From Caldicellulosiruptor acetigenus (GTDB taxonomy: Bacteria > Bacillota > Thermoanaerobacteria > Caldicellulosiruptorales > Caldicellulosiruptoraceae), in contig NZ_CP113866.1 in NCBI RefSeq assembly GCF_026914305.1, positions 1,119,501 to 1,183,500 of the forward strand: a stretch of 64,000 nucleotides of DNA, in the 5' to 3' direction. The position numbers and the translations under genes were made by a program. Positions 49,473 through 57,890 of this stretch are shown piece after piece; the first letter of the stretch is position 1; each line of letters opens with the position of its first letter. The notes beneath the pieces were generated by a model, which was not told the DNA's origin, searched no databases, and saw only the letters and a program-made list of their open reading frames with translations.

Positions 49473-49793
49473 ATGGAAAACAATAACCTTCTTTTTGAAC
49501 CTTCATTGGAAAACTTTAAAGAAAGAAGAATATACGATTCAAGAAAATTTATCTGGGTTGCAATACTTGCAGGTCTTCTTCCATTGACTGTTGTATGTAT
49601 TTCTAATTTAAAAACACTTGGTTTAAGTAAAAGAGTTATAAATACGTTTTTAGTTCTTGCCATTTTGATTTTTGCAGTTGAATTTGGTTTTTATTACTAT
49701 ACTACTAAATTATTGATACATAAAGAAAGAGGTTATAGTACTATTGAGGAGTACAGAAAAGGCATTTTAGAGGAAAAAAAGAAAGAGAAATAG
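49473..49793 (+). CDS. Membrane protein of the TPR locus, copy 1, first part
   Basis: The 106-residue frame begins ENNNLLFEPSLENFKERRIY and has two membrane helices (about 28-42 and 57-75). It aligns with residues 1-100 of the intact 182-residue protein at 52566 (GNQELFEPILENYESKRIY). It stops at TAG 49791 just after an A-rich stretch. The remaining domain continues in the -1 frame at 49811. GAGGGGAATTGGGGG precedes the ATG. Confidence 0.7.
   Translation: MENNNLLFEPSLENFKERRIYDSRKFIWVAILAGLLPLTVVCISNLKTLGLSKRVINTFLVLAILIFAVEFGFYYYTTKLLIHKERGYSTIEEYRKGILEEKKKEK
49775..49781 (+). other. Candidate -1 frameshift heptamer in membrane protein copy 1
   Basis: A AAA AAG lies with zero-frame codons AAA and AAG, the same heptamer and phase as the dnaX frameshift site. 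A -1 slip continues ...REIAGIYKSMFRLGQ into the second part. The alternative is an ordinary one-base indel that split the gene. No clear downstream stem-loop is seen. Confidence 0.45.
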
Positions 49794-49810
49794 CAGGAAT
49801 TTACAAGAGT

Positions 49811-50014
49811 ATGTTTAGATTGGGGCAAAAATTACTCGATGTCTTATATCTTCTTCTGTATAAAAGAATAGAAAGGAAACAAATTCTATACTATTACATT
49901 TCTAAAAATAATCTATATAAACCAATGATAGGTTTGGTAATAGGTATAGTGGTTATTGAATTCTCAGTAGTAGCTTTCTTGTATGCAATATCAAATATTT
50001 TTAGCGGTTTTTAA
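49811..50014 (+). CDS. Membrane protein of the TPR locus, copy 1, second part
   Basis: The 67-residue frame matches the C-terminal third of the intact copy (LLDVLYLLLYKRIERKQI versus LFNVLYLLLYRILEKRQI) and ends in a glycine-rich membrane helix. Its first ATG has no SD, so it is probably made only as a frameshift fusion with the first part, or not at all. It ends 15 bases before the TPR gene start. Confidence 0.6.
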   Translation: MFRLGQKLLDVLYLLLYKRIERKQILYYYISKNNLYKPMIGLVIGIVVIEFSVVAFLYAISNIFSGF

Positions 50015-50029
50015 TTGGGGGATGAAATA

Positions 50030-50917
50030 ATGGAAGATAGAAGTTTAATATCGTTTTACATTGACAAGGGTGATTATGAAAAAGCAAAAGATTTGATTTT
50101 TGGCCTGCTAAAAGAAAATCCGTATGATATTAGTTTATATTTAAACCTTGCTTTAATTGAAATTAGAGAAAAAAATTTAAAGAAAGCAGAGGAGTATGCT
50201 AAGCAAGCGCTAAGTATAGATGCTAATCATAAAGGTGTGTGGGCTGTTTTAGGCAAAATATATCATTTAAAAAAGGAATATTCTCAGGCAGAAAAATGTT
50301 ATTTACAGGCTTTGAAAATAGACAGTGCCTTTGTGGAAGTATTAGTTTCTTACAGTGAACTTTTGATTGAGACAGGCTTTGTTGAAAAAGGGTTAGATAT
50401 TTTAAAATATGCCCAATCATTAGAACCTACAAATTCGCTTATTTTACAAAATGAATTTTATGTAAATCTTTACCAAATGAATTATCAAAAAGCAAATGAA
50501 AGTATCAGAAAGCTGTTTTCATCTACCATGGATATTGAGAATATTTATGTGTTACTAATTTTATATGAATACAATCGGTCAAATTTCAAGAAAGCATATG
50601 AATATGCAAAACTTGCTTTTAAAGAAAGACCAACAGATTACAATTTATTGAAGATAATGGAATACTTAAAAATGATTAATTCACCTTTGTTTTTTATAAA
50701 TCGATTAGCCAGCAAAATTTCCTCAGAACTACTATATATTATTTTTGTTGGAATTTCTTTAATACTTTATTTACTTAAACAATATTCAGCTTTGACTATT
50801 TGGAGTGTGTTTGTTCTACTTATCAGTATTTTGAGCTATTTATCTACATATATCTATAGACTAATCCAGTATATCAAAAAGATATTTACAAGAGTGTTAA
50901 ATAATAAAAAATTTTGA
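50030..50917 (+). CDS. TPR protein with C-terminal membrane hairpin, copy 1
   Basis: The 295-residue protein has about four TPR units in residues 1-150 (YEKAKDLIFGLLKENPYD, NLKKAEEYAKQALSIDANHK, YSQAEKCYLQALKIDSAF). A further helical part and two membrane helices near 235-275 follow, then a basic tail. It is paired with the membrane protein before it and is a paralogue of the gene at 53118. ATG 50030 follows GGGGG at good spacing. TPRs suggest a scaffold at the membrane. Confidence 0.82.
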   Translation: MEDRSLISFYIDKGDYEKAKDLIFGLLKENPYDISLYLNLALIEIREKNLKKAEEYAKQALSIDANHKGVWAVLGKIYHLKKEYSQAEKCYLQALKIDSAFVEVLVSYSELLIETGFVEKGLDILKYAQSLEPTNSLILQNEFYVNLYQMNYQKANESIRKLFSSTMDIENIYVLLILYEYNRSNFKKAYEYAKLAFKERPTDYNLLKIMEYLKMINSPLFFINRLASKISSELLYIIFVGISLILYLLKQYSALTIWSVFVLLISILSYLSTYIYRLIQYIKKIFTRVLNNKKF

Positions 50918-51088
50918 GATTGAAAAATTTATCATCTGATAACAAATATCTATTTTTAAGCTGTTAAGTAATGATGTCATGGAAAAACTAATAGTTGTAA
51001 CCAAGCACTTTTTAAAACACATCTTCTTTCTGACAGTAATATAGCTTTTTTGTTCCACAATCTCTCATAATAGCTTTTAATCCTCATA

Positions 51089-51118
51089 TTGACATGTTAG
51101 CTAGGTATAGTATATAAT
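51089..51118 (+). promoter_or_regulatory. Promoter of the TPR-AAA ATPase
   Basis: TTGACA (51089-51094) and TATAAT (51113-51118) are perfect boxes spaced 18 bases. The start codon is only 34 bases from the -10, and no SD is visible before it, so the leader is very short. Confidence 0.75.
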
Positions 51119-51151
51119 TTAGGCAAACTTTATATAAAAAATATAAAAAAT

Positions 51152-52546
51152 ATGAGCAAGATAAGAGTACTTGAAAAATTGCTTCAAGAAATGCCTGATA
51201 AAAGTGAAATACTTTATTTGCTCGGGCTTGAATACGCGGAAAATGGAAATAGTACTGCTGCCATGAATTATTTTATAGCAGCGTTGAAAAATTGCAATGA
51301 GGAAGATCTTAAGCTTTTAATAGTAGCTGCTATGAGTAGTGTTGTTAAAAAAGAGAAGGCTCCACAAACGGATTTAAAGGAGAATTCTAAAATTTCAGAT
51401 ATACAAGAGGACAAAAAGGTGGTGAAAATTGAAGAGTATTCAAATCCCAAAAAGGAATGCATAGAAATAAACCATGAATTTGAGGCAGATGGTGAATTTG
51501 ATGAGGATGAAGAAATTGTAAAAGAAGAGGAGTATGAAGAAGCTGAAAAGGAAGAATTAGAAGAGGAATTTGAAGAAGTCGAAGAAGCAAATGGTAATGA
51601 TGAACATTTAGAAAATGTTATTGACTTTCAAGTTTTTAAAACTAAAAGAGAAATACACAAATTTATTGAAGAAAGAGAAGAAAAGTTTACTTTTAGTGAT
51701 ATTGGCGGCTATGAGGAGTTAAAAAACATACTAACTATAAGGATTATAAAACCTCTTTTTAATCCATCTATTTTCCAGAAATTTAGGAAAAGGATAGGTG
51801 GGGGTATTCTCTTTTATGGTCCACCAGGCTGTGGTAAGACATTTTTTGCACGGGCTTTAGCAGGTGAGTGTAATTTGCCTTTTTTAGCTGTTAACATTTC
51901 TGATATACTTGATCCATATTTTGGACAAAGCGAAAAAAACTTAAAAGAAGTTTTTGAGTATGCTCGCTTTCACAAACCGTGTGTACTTTTCTTTGATGAA
52001 GTTGACACATTTGGTTATAGCAGAGTAAAACAAAGACAAGAATCCTTCCGAGTGCTCACAGATGAATTACTGTTGCAGATGGATGGATTCAAATCTGAAA
52101 ATGAAGGAATACTTATTATTGGTGCTACTAATACTCCATGGGATTTAGACATGGCTTTGTTAAGACAAGGAAGATTTGACAGACTTATATTTGTTCCACC
52201 TCCTGATTTAGAAGCCCGACGAGAAATTTTCAGAGTAAAGTTGATGGGAAGACCTGTGGATGGTGAGATAAATTACGATTTATTAGCGCAAAGGACTTCT
52301 TTTTTCTCAGGAGCGGATATTGAAAATGTAGTAGAAACTGCTGCGGAAGCGATTATAGATGAAATATTGAGCGGAGGGAAAGAAAGAGGAATAACTACTG
52401 GAGATTTGCTCAAAGCAATTGAAAAGGTTAAACCTTCTACTATTGAATGGCTGCGAATCATGAAAAACTATATTACTTTCGCAAATGAAGATGGAAGGTT
52501 TGATGATGTTGCAAAGTTTATTAACAAATACTGCAGACATTTATAA
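51152..52546 (+). CDS. TPR-AAA+ ATPase of the membrane-TPR locus
   Basis: The 464-residue protein has one or two TPR units (about 1-50), a strongly acidic linker (about 110-155) and an FtsH/CDC48-type AAA domain. That domain has FSDIGGYEELK, Walker A GPPGCGKTFFARALA (about 224), Walker B CVLFFDEVD (about 279), the second region GATNTPWDLDMALLRQGRFDRL and sensor 2 GADIENVV. A second AAA ring or protease domain is absent. It is flanked by the two membrane/TPR pairs and probably remodels a client at the membrane, which is inference. No SD precedes the ATG. Confidence 0.85.
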   Translation: MSKIRVLEKLLQEMPDKSEILYLLGLEYAENGNSTAAMNYFIAALKNCNEEDLKLLIVAAMSSVVKKEKAPQTDLKENSKISDIQEDKKVVKIEEYSNPKKECIEINHEFEADGEFDEDEEIVKEEEYEEAEKEELEEEFEEVEEANGNDEHLENVIDFQVFKTKREIHKFIEEREEKFTFSDIGGYEELKNILTIRIIKPLFNPSIFQKFRKRIGGGILFYGPPGCGKTFFARALAGECNLPFLAVNISDILDPYFGQSEKNLKEVFEYARFHKPCVLFFDEVDTFGYSRVKQRQESFRVLTDELLLQMDGFKSENEGILIIGATNTPWDLDMALLRQGRFDRLIFVPPPDLEARREIFRVKLMGRPVDGEINYDLLAQRTSFFSGADIENVVETAAEAIIDEILSGGKERGITTGDLLKAIEKVKPSTIEWLRIMKNYITFANEDGRFDDVAKFINKYCRHL

Positions 52547-52565
52547 ATATAGGTGGTGAGAAGAG

Positions 52566-53114
52566 ATGGAAGGGAACCAGGAACTTTTTGAACCCATATT
52601 GGAAAATTATGAGAGTAAAAGAATTTATAAGTCTCAAAACTTTTGGTGGGTGGCTATTCTTGCGGGCATTATTCCTTTAGCAGCTGTTTGTATTGGAAAT
52701 TTAAAAACAATGGGTGTTGGCAAGAAAATAATTAATGTGTTTATATTATTAGCTATTTTATTCTATGCTGCTGAAGCTTGTGTTATTACTTATGAAACAA
52801 TTACAGAAGTAAGAGAGAGAAAGACTAAAGAGAAAATTGTTGACATCAGAGAACGGTTAAAGAAATCAAATGAGATTACGAATGAAAGAAAAAATGATAT
52901 TAAATCTTACAGGAAAATTATTGTAAGATTATTTAATGTACTATATTTGCTTCTTTATAGAATCTTAGAAAAGAGACAGATTGTATATTATAATGCTGTT
53001 AAAAATGGTTTTTACAAGCCAATGGCAGCTGTTGTGTTCGTGGGAATTTTAATACAAGTAGGCATAGGATTAGCTATAGGAGCAGTAGTTGCTAAATTAG
53101 CAGGGGGGTTATGA
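52566..53114 (+). CDS. Membrane protein of the TPR locus, copy 2 (intact)
   Basis: The 182-residue protein starts EGNQELFEPILENYESKRIY. Two membrane helices lie near 27-42 and 57-75, a charged cytoplasmic helix (RERKTKEKIVDIRERLKK) follows, and a final glycine-rich helix is near 155-178. It is the complete form of the gene split at 49473/49811. It starts 20 bases after the ATPase and ends four bases before the TPR gene, so the three form an operon. I recognise no family. Confidence 0.75.
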   Translation: MEGNQELFEPILENYESKRIYKSQNFWWVAILAGIIPLAAVCIGNLKTMGVGKKIINVFILLAILFYAAEACVITYETITEVRERKTKEKIVDIRERLKKSNEITNERKNDIKSYRKIIVRLFNVLYLLLYRILEKRQIVYYNAVKNGFYKPMAAVVFVGILIQVGIGLAIGAVVAKLAGGL

Positions 53115-53117
53115 GGT

Positions 53118-54002
53118 GTGCAGAGAGACCTTGTCTTGCATTATTTAGAAAGTGGAAATTATGAAAAAGCACGTGAAGTTATTCAAAACATTTTACAAGA
53201 AGACCCTTTAAATGCAGAAGCATATATTCAACTTTCAGTTATAGAATTGGAATCTGATAATCTGAAAAAAGCAGAAGATTATGCTAAAGAAGCTCTGAGA
53301 ATTGATTCTAATAATAAAGTTGCATGGGCTGTTTTAGGGCAGATATATCACCATCAAAAAGATTATTCTCAGGCTGAGAGATGTTATTTGCAAGCTTTAA
53401 AGATAGATAATGTTTATGTAGAAGTCTTAGCTTGTTACAGCGGACTTTTGATTGAAACAGGTTTTATTGAAAAGGGCTTAGAAATTTTAAAATATGCCAA
53501 GTCTTTGGAACCCACAAATGATTTAATTTTAGAAAATGAATTTTTTGTAAATCTTTACAATAGAAATTTTGAAAAGGCTAACAAGACAATTAAAAAATTG
53601 TTTGCATCTTCAGGCAAAATTGGCAGTATATATAAGTTATTAGTTTTGTATGAAGTCAATAGAGGAAACTTCAAAAAGGCGTATAATCATGCTAAGCTTG
53701 CTTGGCAAGAATATCCAAATGACAAAGATATGCTTATGGTTTTGGAGTATTTGAAAATGCTTAACTCGCCTTTGCTATACTTTAACCGCCTCTTTTTGAA
53801 GTTACCATATGAATTATTTTATATCTTATTTTTGGGTGGTTTTTTGTTATTAAGTCTAATAAAAATGTATATACTGGCTGCTGTTTGGGTTATTATATTT
53901 AGCTTTATTTATATGATGGTATTTGTGATGCCGAGTGTATATAAATTTAGCAAATTTGTTAAAAAAGCTTTTATAAGATTATTTTGTAAAAGAAAATATT
54001 AA
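53118..54002 (+). CDS. TPR protein with C-terminal membrane hairpin, copy 2
   Basis: The 294-residue paralogue of the 50030 gene has the same TPR order (YEKAREVIQNILQEDPLN, DYSQAERCYLQALKIDNVY, GLEILKYAKSLEPTND), with two membrane helices near 233-265 and a basic end. Copies differ throughout, so the duplication is old enough to diverge while the frame of this copy stayed intact. Start GTG 53118 after GGGGGGTTATGAG. Confidence 0.82.
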   Translation: MQRDLVLHYLESGNYEKAREVIQNILQEDPLNAEAYIQLSVIELESDNLKKAEDYAKEALRIDSNNKVAWAVLGQIYHHQKDYSQAERCYLQALKIDNVYVEVLACYSGLLIETGFIEKGLEILKYAKSLEPTNDLILENEFFVNLYNRNFEKANKTIKKLFASSGKIGSIYKLLVLYEVNRGNFKKAYNHAKLAWQEYPNDKDMLMVLEYLKMLNSPLLYFNRLFLKLPYELFYILFLGGFLLLSLIKMYILAAVWVIIFSFIYMMVFVMPSVYKFSKFVKKAFIRLFCKRKY

Positions 54003-54031
54003 TATTAATACCATGCATTACATATGGTTAA

Positions 54032-54160
54032 CTAAATGAGCATACCAAGAGAAATTTTCTTGTCATATTCGCACTTTCAACAGGTGCAGAGATTCTTCTT
54101 TTGGATGAGCCAACGCAAAATCTTGACCTAAGCATTATTCGTAACCTACTTGATCGATAG
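54032..54160 (+). pseudogene. Fragment of an ABC transporter ATPase
   Basis: The frame reads LVIFALSTGAEILLLDEPTQ and then NLDLSIIRNLLDR before a stop. This is the Walker B and D-loop region of an ABC ATPase with no Walker A, signature motif or start. It is a short relic between the TPR locus and the next small genes. No matching partner remains nearby; the ABC operon at 55-57 kb is a different gene. Confidence 0.6.
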
Positions 54161-54220
54161 GCAAAGAAAAAGGTTTTTTAATTAAGTGATTTCCGGCATC
54201 ATCGATGAAGAAGATAGAAT

Positions 54221-54535
54221 TTGACTGACTATGTGTTGTTAATCTTTATATTTTCATTAGTAACTATTTTGTTTATTGACCTACTACCATTGAAATCTTT
54301 AAAAATTGGGAATAAGAGTTTTAAAGAATATGCTGAGGTACTTCCTTTTGAGTTAAAGAATTTGTCTAAGCGTGAGCAGTTATTATATGATATGCTCAAA
54401 TGTGAAGATGAAAAGCTTTTTAAAATCTATCTTAATAAGCTAAAATCCAAATATTTAGTTGTTTGGACTGAGGAATATGGCAATGGCAAAAAAATAGGTG
54501 GCATACATATGGGAAACAATTATAGAAAATACTAA
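54221..54535 (+). CDS. Small membrane-anchored protein of unknown function
   Basis: The 104-residue protein has one N-terminal membrane helix (DYVLLIFIFSLVTILFIDLL) and then a charged soluble part (KEYAEVLPFELKNLSKREQL). The SD is poor (AAGAAGA). It overlaps the next frame by 38 bases. I recognise no family; it may belong with the preceding membrane-TPR locus. Confidence 0.45.
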   Translation: MTDYVLLIFIFSLVTILFIDLLPLKSLKIGNKSFKEYAEVLPFELKNLSKREQLLYDMLKCEDEKLFKIYLNKLKSKYLVVWTEEYGNGKKIGGIHMGNNYRKY

Positions 54536-54878
54536 TGAGGTTGAAGTGGGAATTTTATATTTGAAAGATGGCAAGTATTCAATATATACTATTGATAAGA
54601 ATGGTACTTCAACAGTTGAACCTATAAAAATGTCGGCATTGTCGGAAAAGGAAGATAAAACGATAATAATTACTCCCTTAGCGAGAGTTAAAAATGATCA
54701 ACCGTTTGTTTTATCTTTAGTGGCTGTAGGGAAAAAAGATAAGAATAATAGCAGTGTTGAAATAATTACAGACAATAGTCTTTATCTCAAATATGATAAC
54801 AAATTTTTAGAACAGATTGCCAAAAAATATAAACATATTTTTATTGTGGCGGCAAAGTTAACTAATAAGTTGCAATAG
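54498..54878 (+). CDS. Soluble protein of unknown function
   Basis: The 126-residue strand-rich protein (GILYLKDGKYSIYTIDKNG, VEIITDNSLYLKYDNKFL) starts at GTG 54498 inside the preceding gene. A stop lies immediately before the GTG in this frame, so it is a separate start or the product of reinitiation. No family is recognised, and no membrane segment is present. Confidence 0.5.
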   Translation: MAYIWETIIENTNEVEVGILYLKDGKYSIYTIDKNGTSTVEPIKMSALSEKEDKTIIITPLARVKNDQPFVLSLVAVGKKDKNNSSVEIITDNSLYLKYDNKFLEQIAKKYKHIFIVAAKLTNKLQ

Positions 54879-54914
54879 TAAAAATTTAAATAAACAACTT
54901 TAAAAGCAAATAAG

Positions 54915-54950
54915 AATGGGCTGCGTGTGTGGTGATTTTCGCAGCCCATT
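54915..54950. terminator. Terminator of the ECF-ABC operon
   Basis: AATGGGCTGCG (54915-54925) and CGCAGCCCATT (54940-54950) form a perfect 11-bp stem. It lies just past the permease stop on the minus strand and also faces the 54498 gene. Confidence 0.85.
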
Positions 54951-54953
54951 TTG

Positions 54954-55811
54954 TTATGTTAAATCCTTTTTTCCAAACTTTTTAACACTCAAGAATAGCA
55001 AAATAAAAATATAAGTAAACCAATATATTTTCATGTAGACGCTATTTTTTGATATACCTGCAAATGGGTCTATGGTTGAAAAGTCAATCAAATTAGATTT
55101 AAAAAGAATGTTTGCCATTTCGCGGTAGATGTTGTCGGTTGGCAAAATCAAGCTTGATACAATACCTATTGTTTGAAGTGTTGTTGAGGCATCTGAAGAA
55201 TTTGCTATTGCATAGCCAATCTGCTCCAAAAAACCTCCTATCATTGCAAATCCAAACAGGAGTACAACAAGTATCCCAGTTGCAAGGGTTGAGAACGATG
55301 TGCTGAAGAATGTTGTAACTGTCAAAAGCACAATAGCAATTAATTCAAACAAAAGCCATCCCAAAACTACCTGTGATATCGGGTGCTCAATAGAAAATCC
55401 TAATGTCTTGTTAATAGTATATATGCTAAAAAATATTGCAGTTGAATATAAATTTATAAAAATCAAGGCACCTGAGTACCTTGCCAACACATATTTCCAC
55501 CGTGGAATTGGGCGAACAATGATTGTGTGCACATTGTAATTTTCAATCTCAGACGAAATTATCCCTGATGTTGCAAACACAACCAAAAAAGCAACCATCA
55601 GGTGTGAAAAGTAAAAACCAAGCGATGAAAATACAGTAACCTGCTGCATTGCAAATGTCATCATGCCTTTTTGCTGTTTTAGATTTTCTGCTATTTCTTT
55701 TAACCCCCAACTGTATAGAAACAAAAAAGCTACAGACATCACAATTGTAATCAAAAATATCTTCTTTCTCAAAAGTTCTTTAAAAGAGTATCTTATTATT
55801 GCCAACATCAA
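54954..55811 (-). CDS. ABC-2 type transporter permease
   Basis: The 285-residue protein has six membrane segments and the ABC-2 feature IIVRPIPRWKYVLARYSGALIF-like loop (a short cytoplasmic basic stretch, RPIPRWKY). Its start overlaps the ATPase 3' end by 32 bases. With the ATPase it forms an exporter, of lipid, peptide or antibiotic type, under ECF sigma control. The substrate is unknown. Confidence 0.85.
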   Translation of the reverse strand: MMLAIIRYSFKELLRKKIFLITIVMSVAFLFLYSWGLKEIAENLKQQKGMMTFAMQQVTVFSSLGFYFSHLMVAFLVVFATSGIISSEIENYNVHTIIVRPIPRWKYVLARYSGALIFINLYSTAIFFSIYTINKTLGFSIEHPISQVVLGWLLFELIAIVLLTVTTFFSTSFSTLATGILVVLLFGFAMIGGFLEQIGYAIANSSDASTTLQTIGIVSSLILPTDNIYREMANILFKSNLIDFSTIDPFAGISKNSVYMKIYWFTYIFILLFLSVKKFGKKDLT

Positions 55812-56706
55812 AATACCCCTCTCCTATAACCTGTAAGAACACATTTTCAAGTTCTTGTGATTTTTTAACCTCATATATCTTATAACCACTTCTCACAAAT
55901 TCTTCAACAAGGATGGGTACATCTTCATGTGACGAAAGTTCTAACTCTAAAGTAGTTTGCGAATGATTCAAGATATTTATATTTTTCAAACTTATAATCT
56001 CAAATAATTTGCTGTCCACTTTATCTAACACAAAAGTTACCTTTAAAGCTTTTCTTGTCAGCTCATCAATTGTTCCCATTGCAACAATATAGCCGTTGTT
56101 AATAATAGCAACCTTGTCGCAAACCTTTTCGACCTCAGACAAAAGGTGTGAGTTTAAAAAAACTGTTGTTCCTTGGTTTTTTAGTTCGATTATTATATTT
56201 CTCACATCAATTCTGCCAATTGGGTCAAGTGCAGAGGTTGGCTCATCTAAGAATATTATCTCTGGTCTATTTAGCATACTGACGGCAAGTCCAAGCCTCT
56301 GTTGCATTCCTTTGCTAAACAACCTTATCTTTTTGTCTTTGTGCTCAATTATTCCTACCTTCTCAAGTAGAGAATAAATCTCATTTTTGTAGTTTTTCAT
56401 TTTTAAAAGCTGGCAGTGGAATTCCATAACTTCATAAGCTGTCATCCAGTCAGGGTATTTAAAATTTTCAGGAAGATAGCCTATTTTTGATTTAATGACA
56501 ATATCATCAAAAGGTTTTCCAAGCAAAAAAGCCTTTCCCCTTGTGGGTCTCAAAAGCCCCACAAGGGTTTTTACAAGTGTGCTTTTGCCAGCACCATTTG
56601 GCCCTAAAAGGCCAAAGACCATAGGTTTTTCTATTTCAAGGTTTATATTAAAGCACCCGTTTTTAGATGAATACTCTTTTGTAAGGTTTTCTGTTTTCAA
56701 TATCAA
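55780..56706 (-). CDS. ABC transporter ATP-binding protein
   Basis: The 308-residue protein has Walker A GLLGPNGAGKSTLVKTL, signature LFSKGMQQRLGLAVSML, Walker B EIIFLDEPTSALDP, and the C-terminal extension usual in drug/bacitracin-export ATPases. It powers the permease encoded next. It lies 29 bases after the anti-sigma gene, so the four genes form one unit. Confidence 0.92.
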   Translation of the reverse strand: MILKTENLTKEYSSKNGCFNINLEIEKPMVFGLLGPNGAGKSTLVKTLVGLLRPTRGKAFLLGKPFDDIVIKSKIGYLPENFKYPDWMTAYEVMEFHCQLLKMKNYKNEIYSLLEKVGIIEHKDKKIRLFSKGMQQRLGLAVSMLNRPEIIFLDEPTSALDPIGRIDVRNIIIELKNQGTTVFLNSHLLSEVEKVCDKVAIINNGYIVAMGTIDELTRKALKVTFVLDKVDSKLFEIISLKNINILNHSQTTLELELSSHEDVPILVEEFVRSGYKIYEVKKSQELENVFLQVIGEGYFDVGNNKILF

Positions 56707-56735
56707 ATATCATCCCTGCCTTTTTTATTTTCCAT

Positions 56736-57887
56736 TTATTTTAGCAAATTTGCAAGTTCAAGAAGTTTTTGCTCAGAAGCAGACTCTGCTTTAATATATT
56801 TTACACTATTATTGCCGTCTACCCATACAATAGTGCTATCATTAGGATTGTTTTTATGGTAAACGATCAGTCCGTCATTGCCTGCAATACTGACTTTCTT
56901 ATAATCGTATTCATCTTTATTCACAGGAATAGGGAGTGTTGAAAGAGGGTCTTTGATTGAAAGAAGCTGAGACCTTATATTGTTTGGAACAAATGGTAAG
57001 TTTGCTATTGTTTCATATATTTTAACCTTATCTAATTCAACTGGGGTTGTTAACTTTGGAACTTTTACAATTCCTATTTCTAATGAAGGTATCATATATA
57101 CAGTAGATTTTTTGGACTCTTCAGAATTTTTTACAGGGTAGAACATTAAATTAAGTGCACCTTCCATGGTAAGCACAAACTCTTTTTGGTCAAGTGCTTG
57201 AGGTAGCAGGGTTTTAGATCCAAGTGATTTTAAGAGCTGGTTTACTTTGTCAATGTCAAGTCTGAATTCTAATTCTATATTTGGATTTTCATTTATCATC
57301 ATGCTTTTGATATTTTCTTTTTGCCAAAGATAAGCTATTTCATCGGGGGTTATATTGTATTTTTTAAAGATATTCTTTGCAGATTCAAATTCAGCTGAGT
57401 TTAATGATTCCACATATATGCTGTGATTTTCTGAACTTTTGAATTGGATTTTTCCAAACTGTTTTAAATCAATTGTAGAATTAGCGTTAATCTGCTGCAG
57501 CTTGCTTTCAATTTCCTGAAGATCAGAAATAGTAATTGCAATTGGCTCAACAGACGATGCTCTGAAAATCCTCAAGGCATCCGACAAAGCCTTTCCAAAA
57601 GGTGTAAATATTATGCTGACTAAAAAAATAACTGCTAATGTTGCTGTAAGAACAACTTTTCTATTTTTATTAAGCATACCCAATAACCCTCCCTTTTTAT
57701 TATTTGCGGTTGAATTAAGTACTTTTTGGATTTTCATAGATACAAACTCATTTGTTTTCTTCAGTTCATTGTAGAGTTTTCTGCATTTTCTGCACACAAG
57801 AAGATGTTTTTTGACTTGCAAACTTTCTTCTTTAGAAAGTACCCCATCAATGAGCTCTTGGAGCTTTCCTTCGCTATAGCACATCAA
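56736..57887 (-). CDS. Zinc-finger anti-sigma factor with extracytoplasmic domain
   Basis: The 383-residue protein has an N-terminal zf-HC2 finger (HLLVCRKCRKLY), a single membrane helix (KVVLTATLAVIFLVSIIF, about 74-91) and a large outer domain with no motif I can place. This is the layout of a membrane anti-sigma that binds the ECF factor encoded three bases upstream. The outer domain probably senses the envelope signal. Confidence 0.82.
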   Translation of the reverse strand: MMCYSEGKLQELIDGVLSKEESLQVKKHLLVCRKCRKLYNELKKTNEFVSMKIQKVLNSTANNKKGGLLGMLNKNRKVVLTATLAVIFLVSIIFTPFGKALSDALRIFRASSVEPIAITISDLQEIESKLQQINANSTIDLKQFGKIQFKSSENHSIYVESLNSAEFESAKNIFKKYNITPDEIAYLWQKENIKSMMINENPNIELEFRLDIDKVNQLLKSLGSKTLLPQALDQKEFVLTMEGALNLMFYPVKNSEESKKSTVYMIPSLEIGIVKVPKLTTPVELDKVKIYETIANLPFVPNNIRSQLLSIKDPLSTLPIPVNKDEYDYKKVSIAGNDGLIVYHKNNPNDSTIVWVDGNNSVKYIKAESASEQKLLELANLLK

Positions 57888-57890
57888 ATA

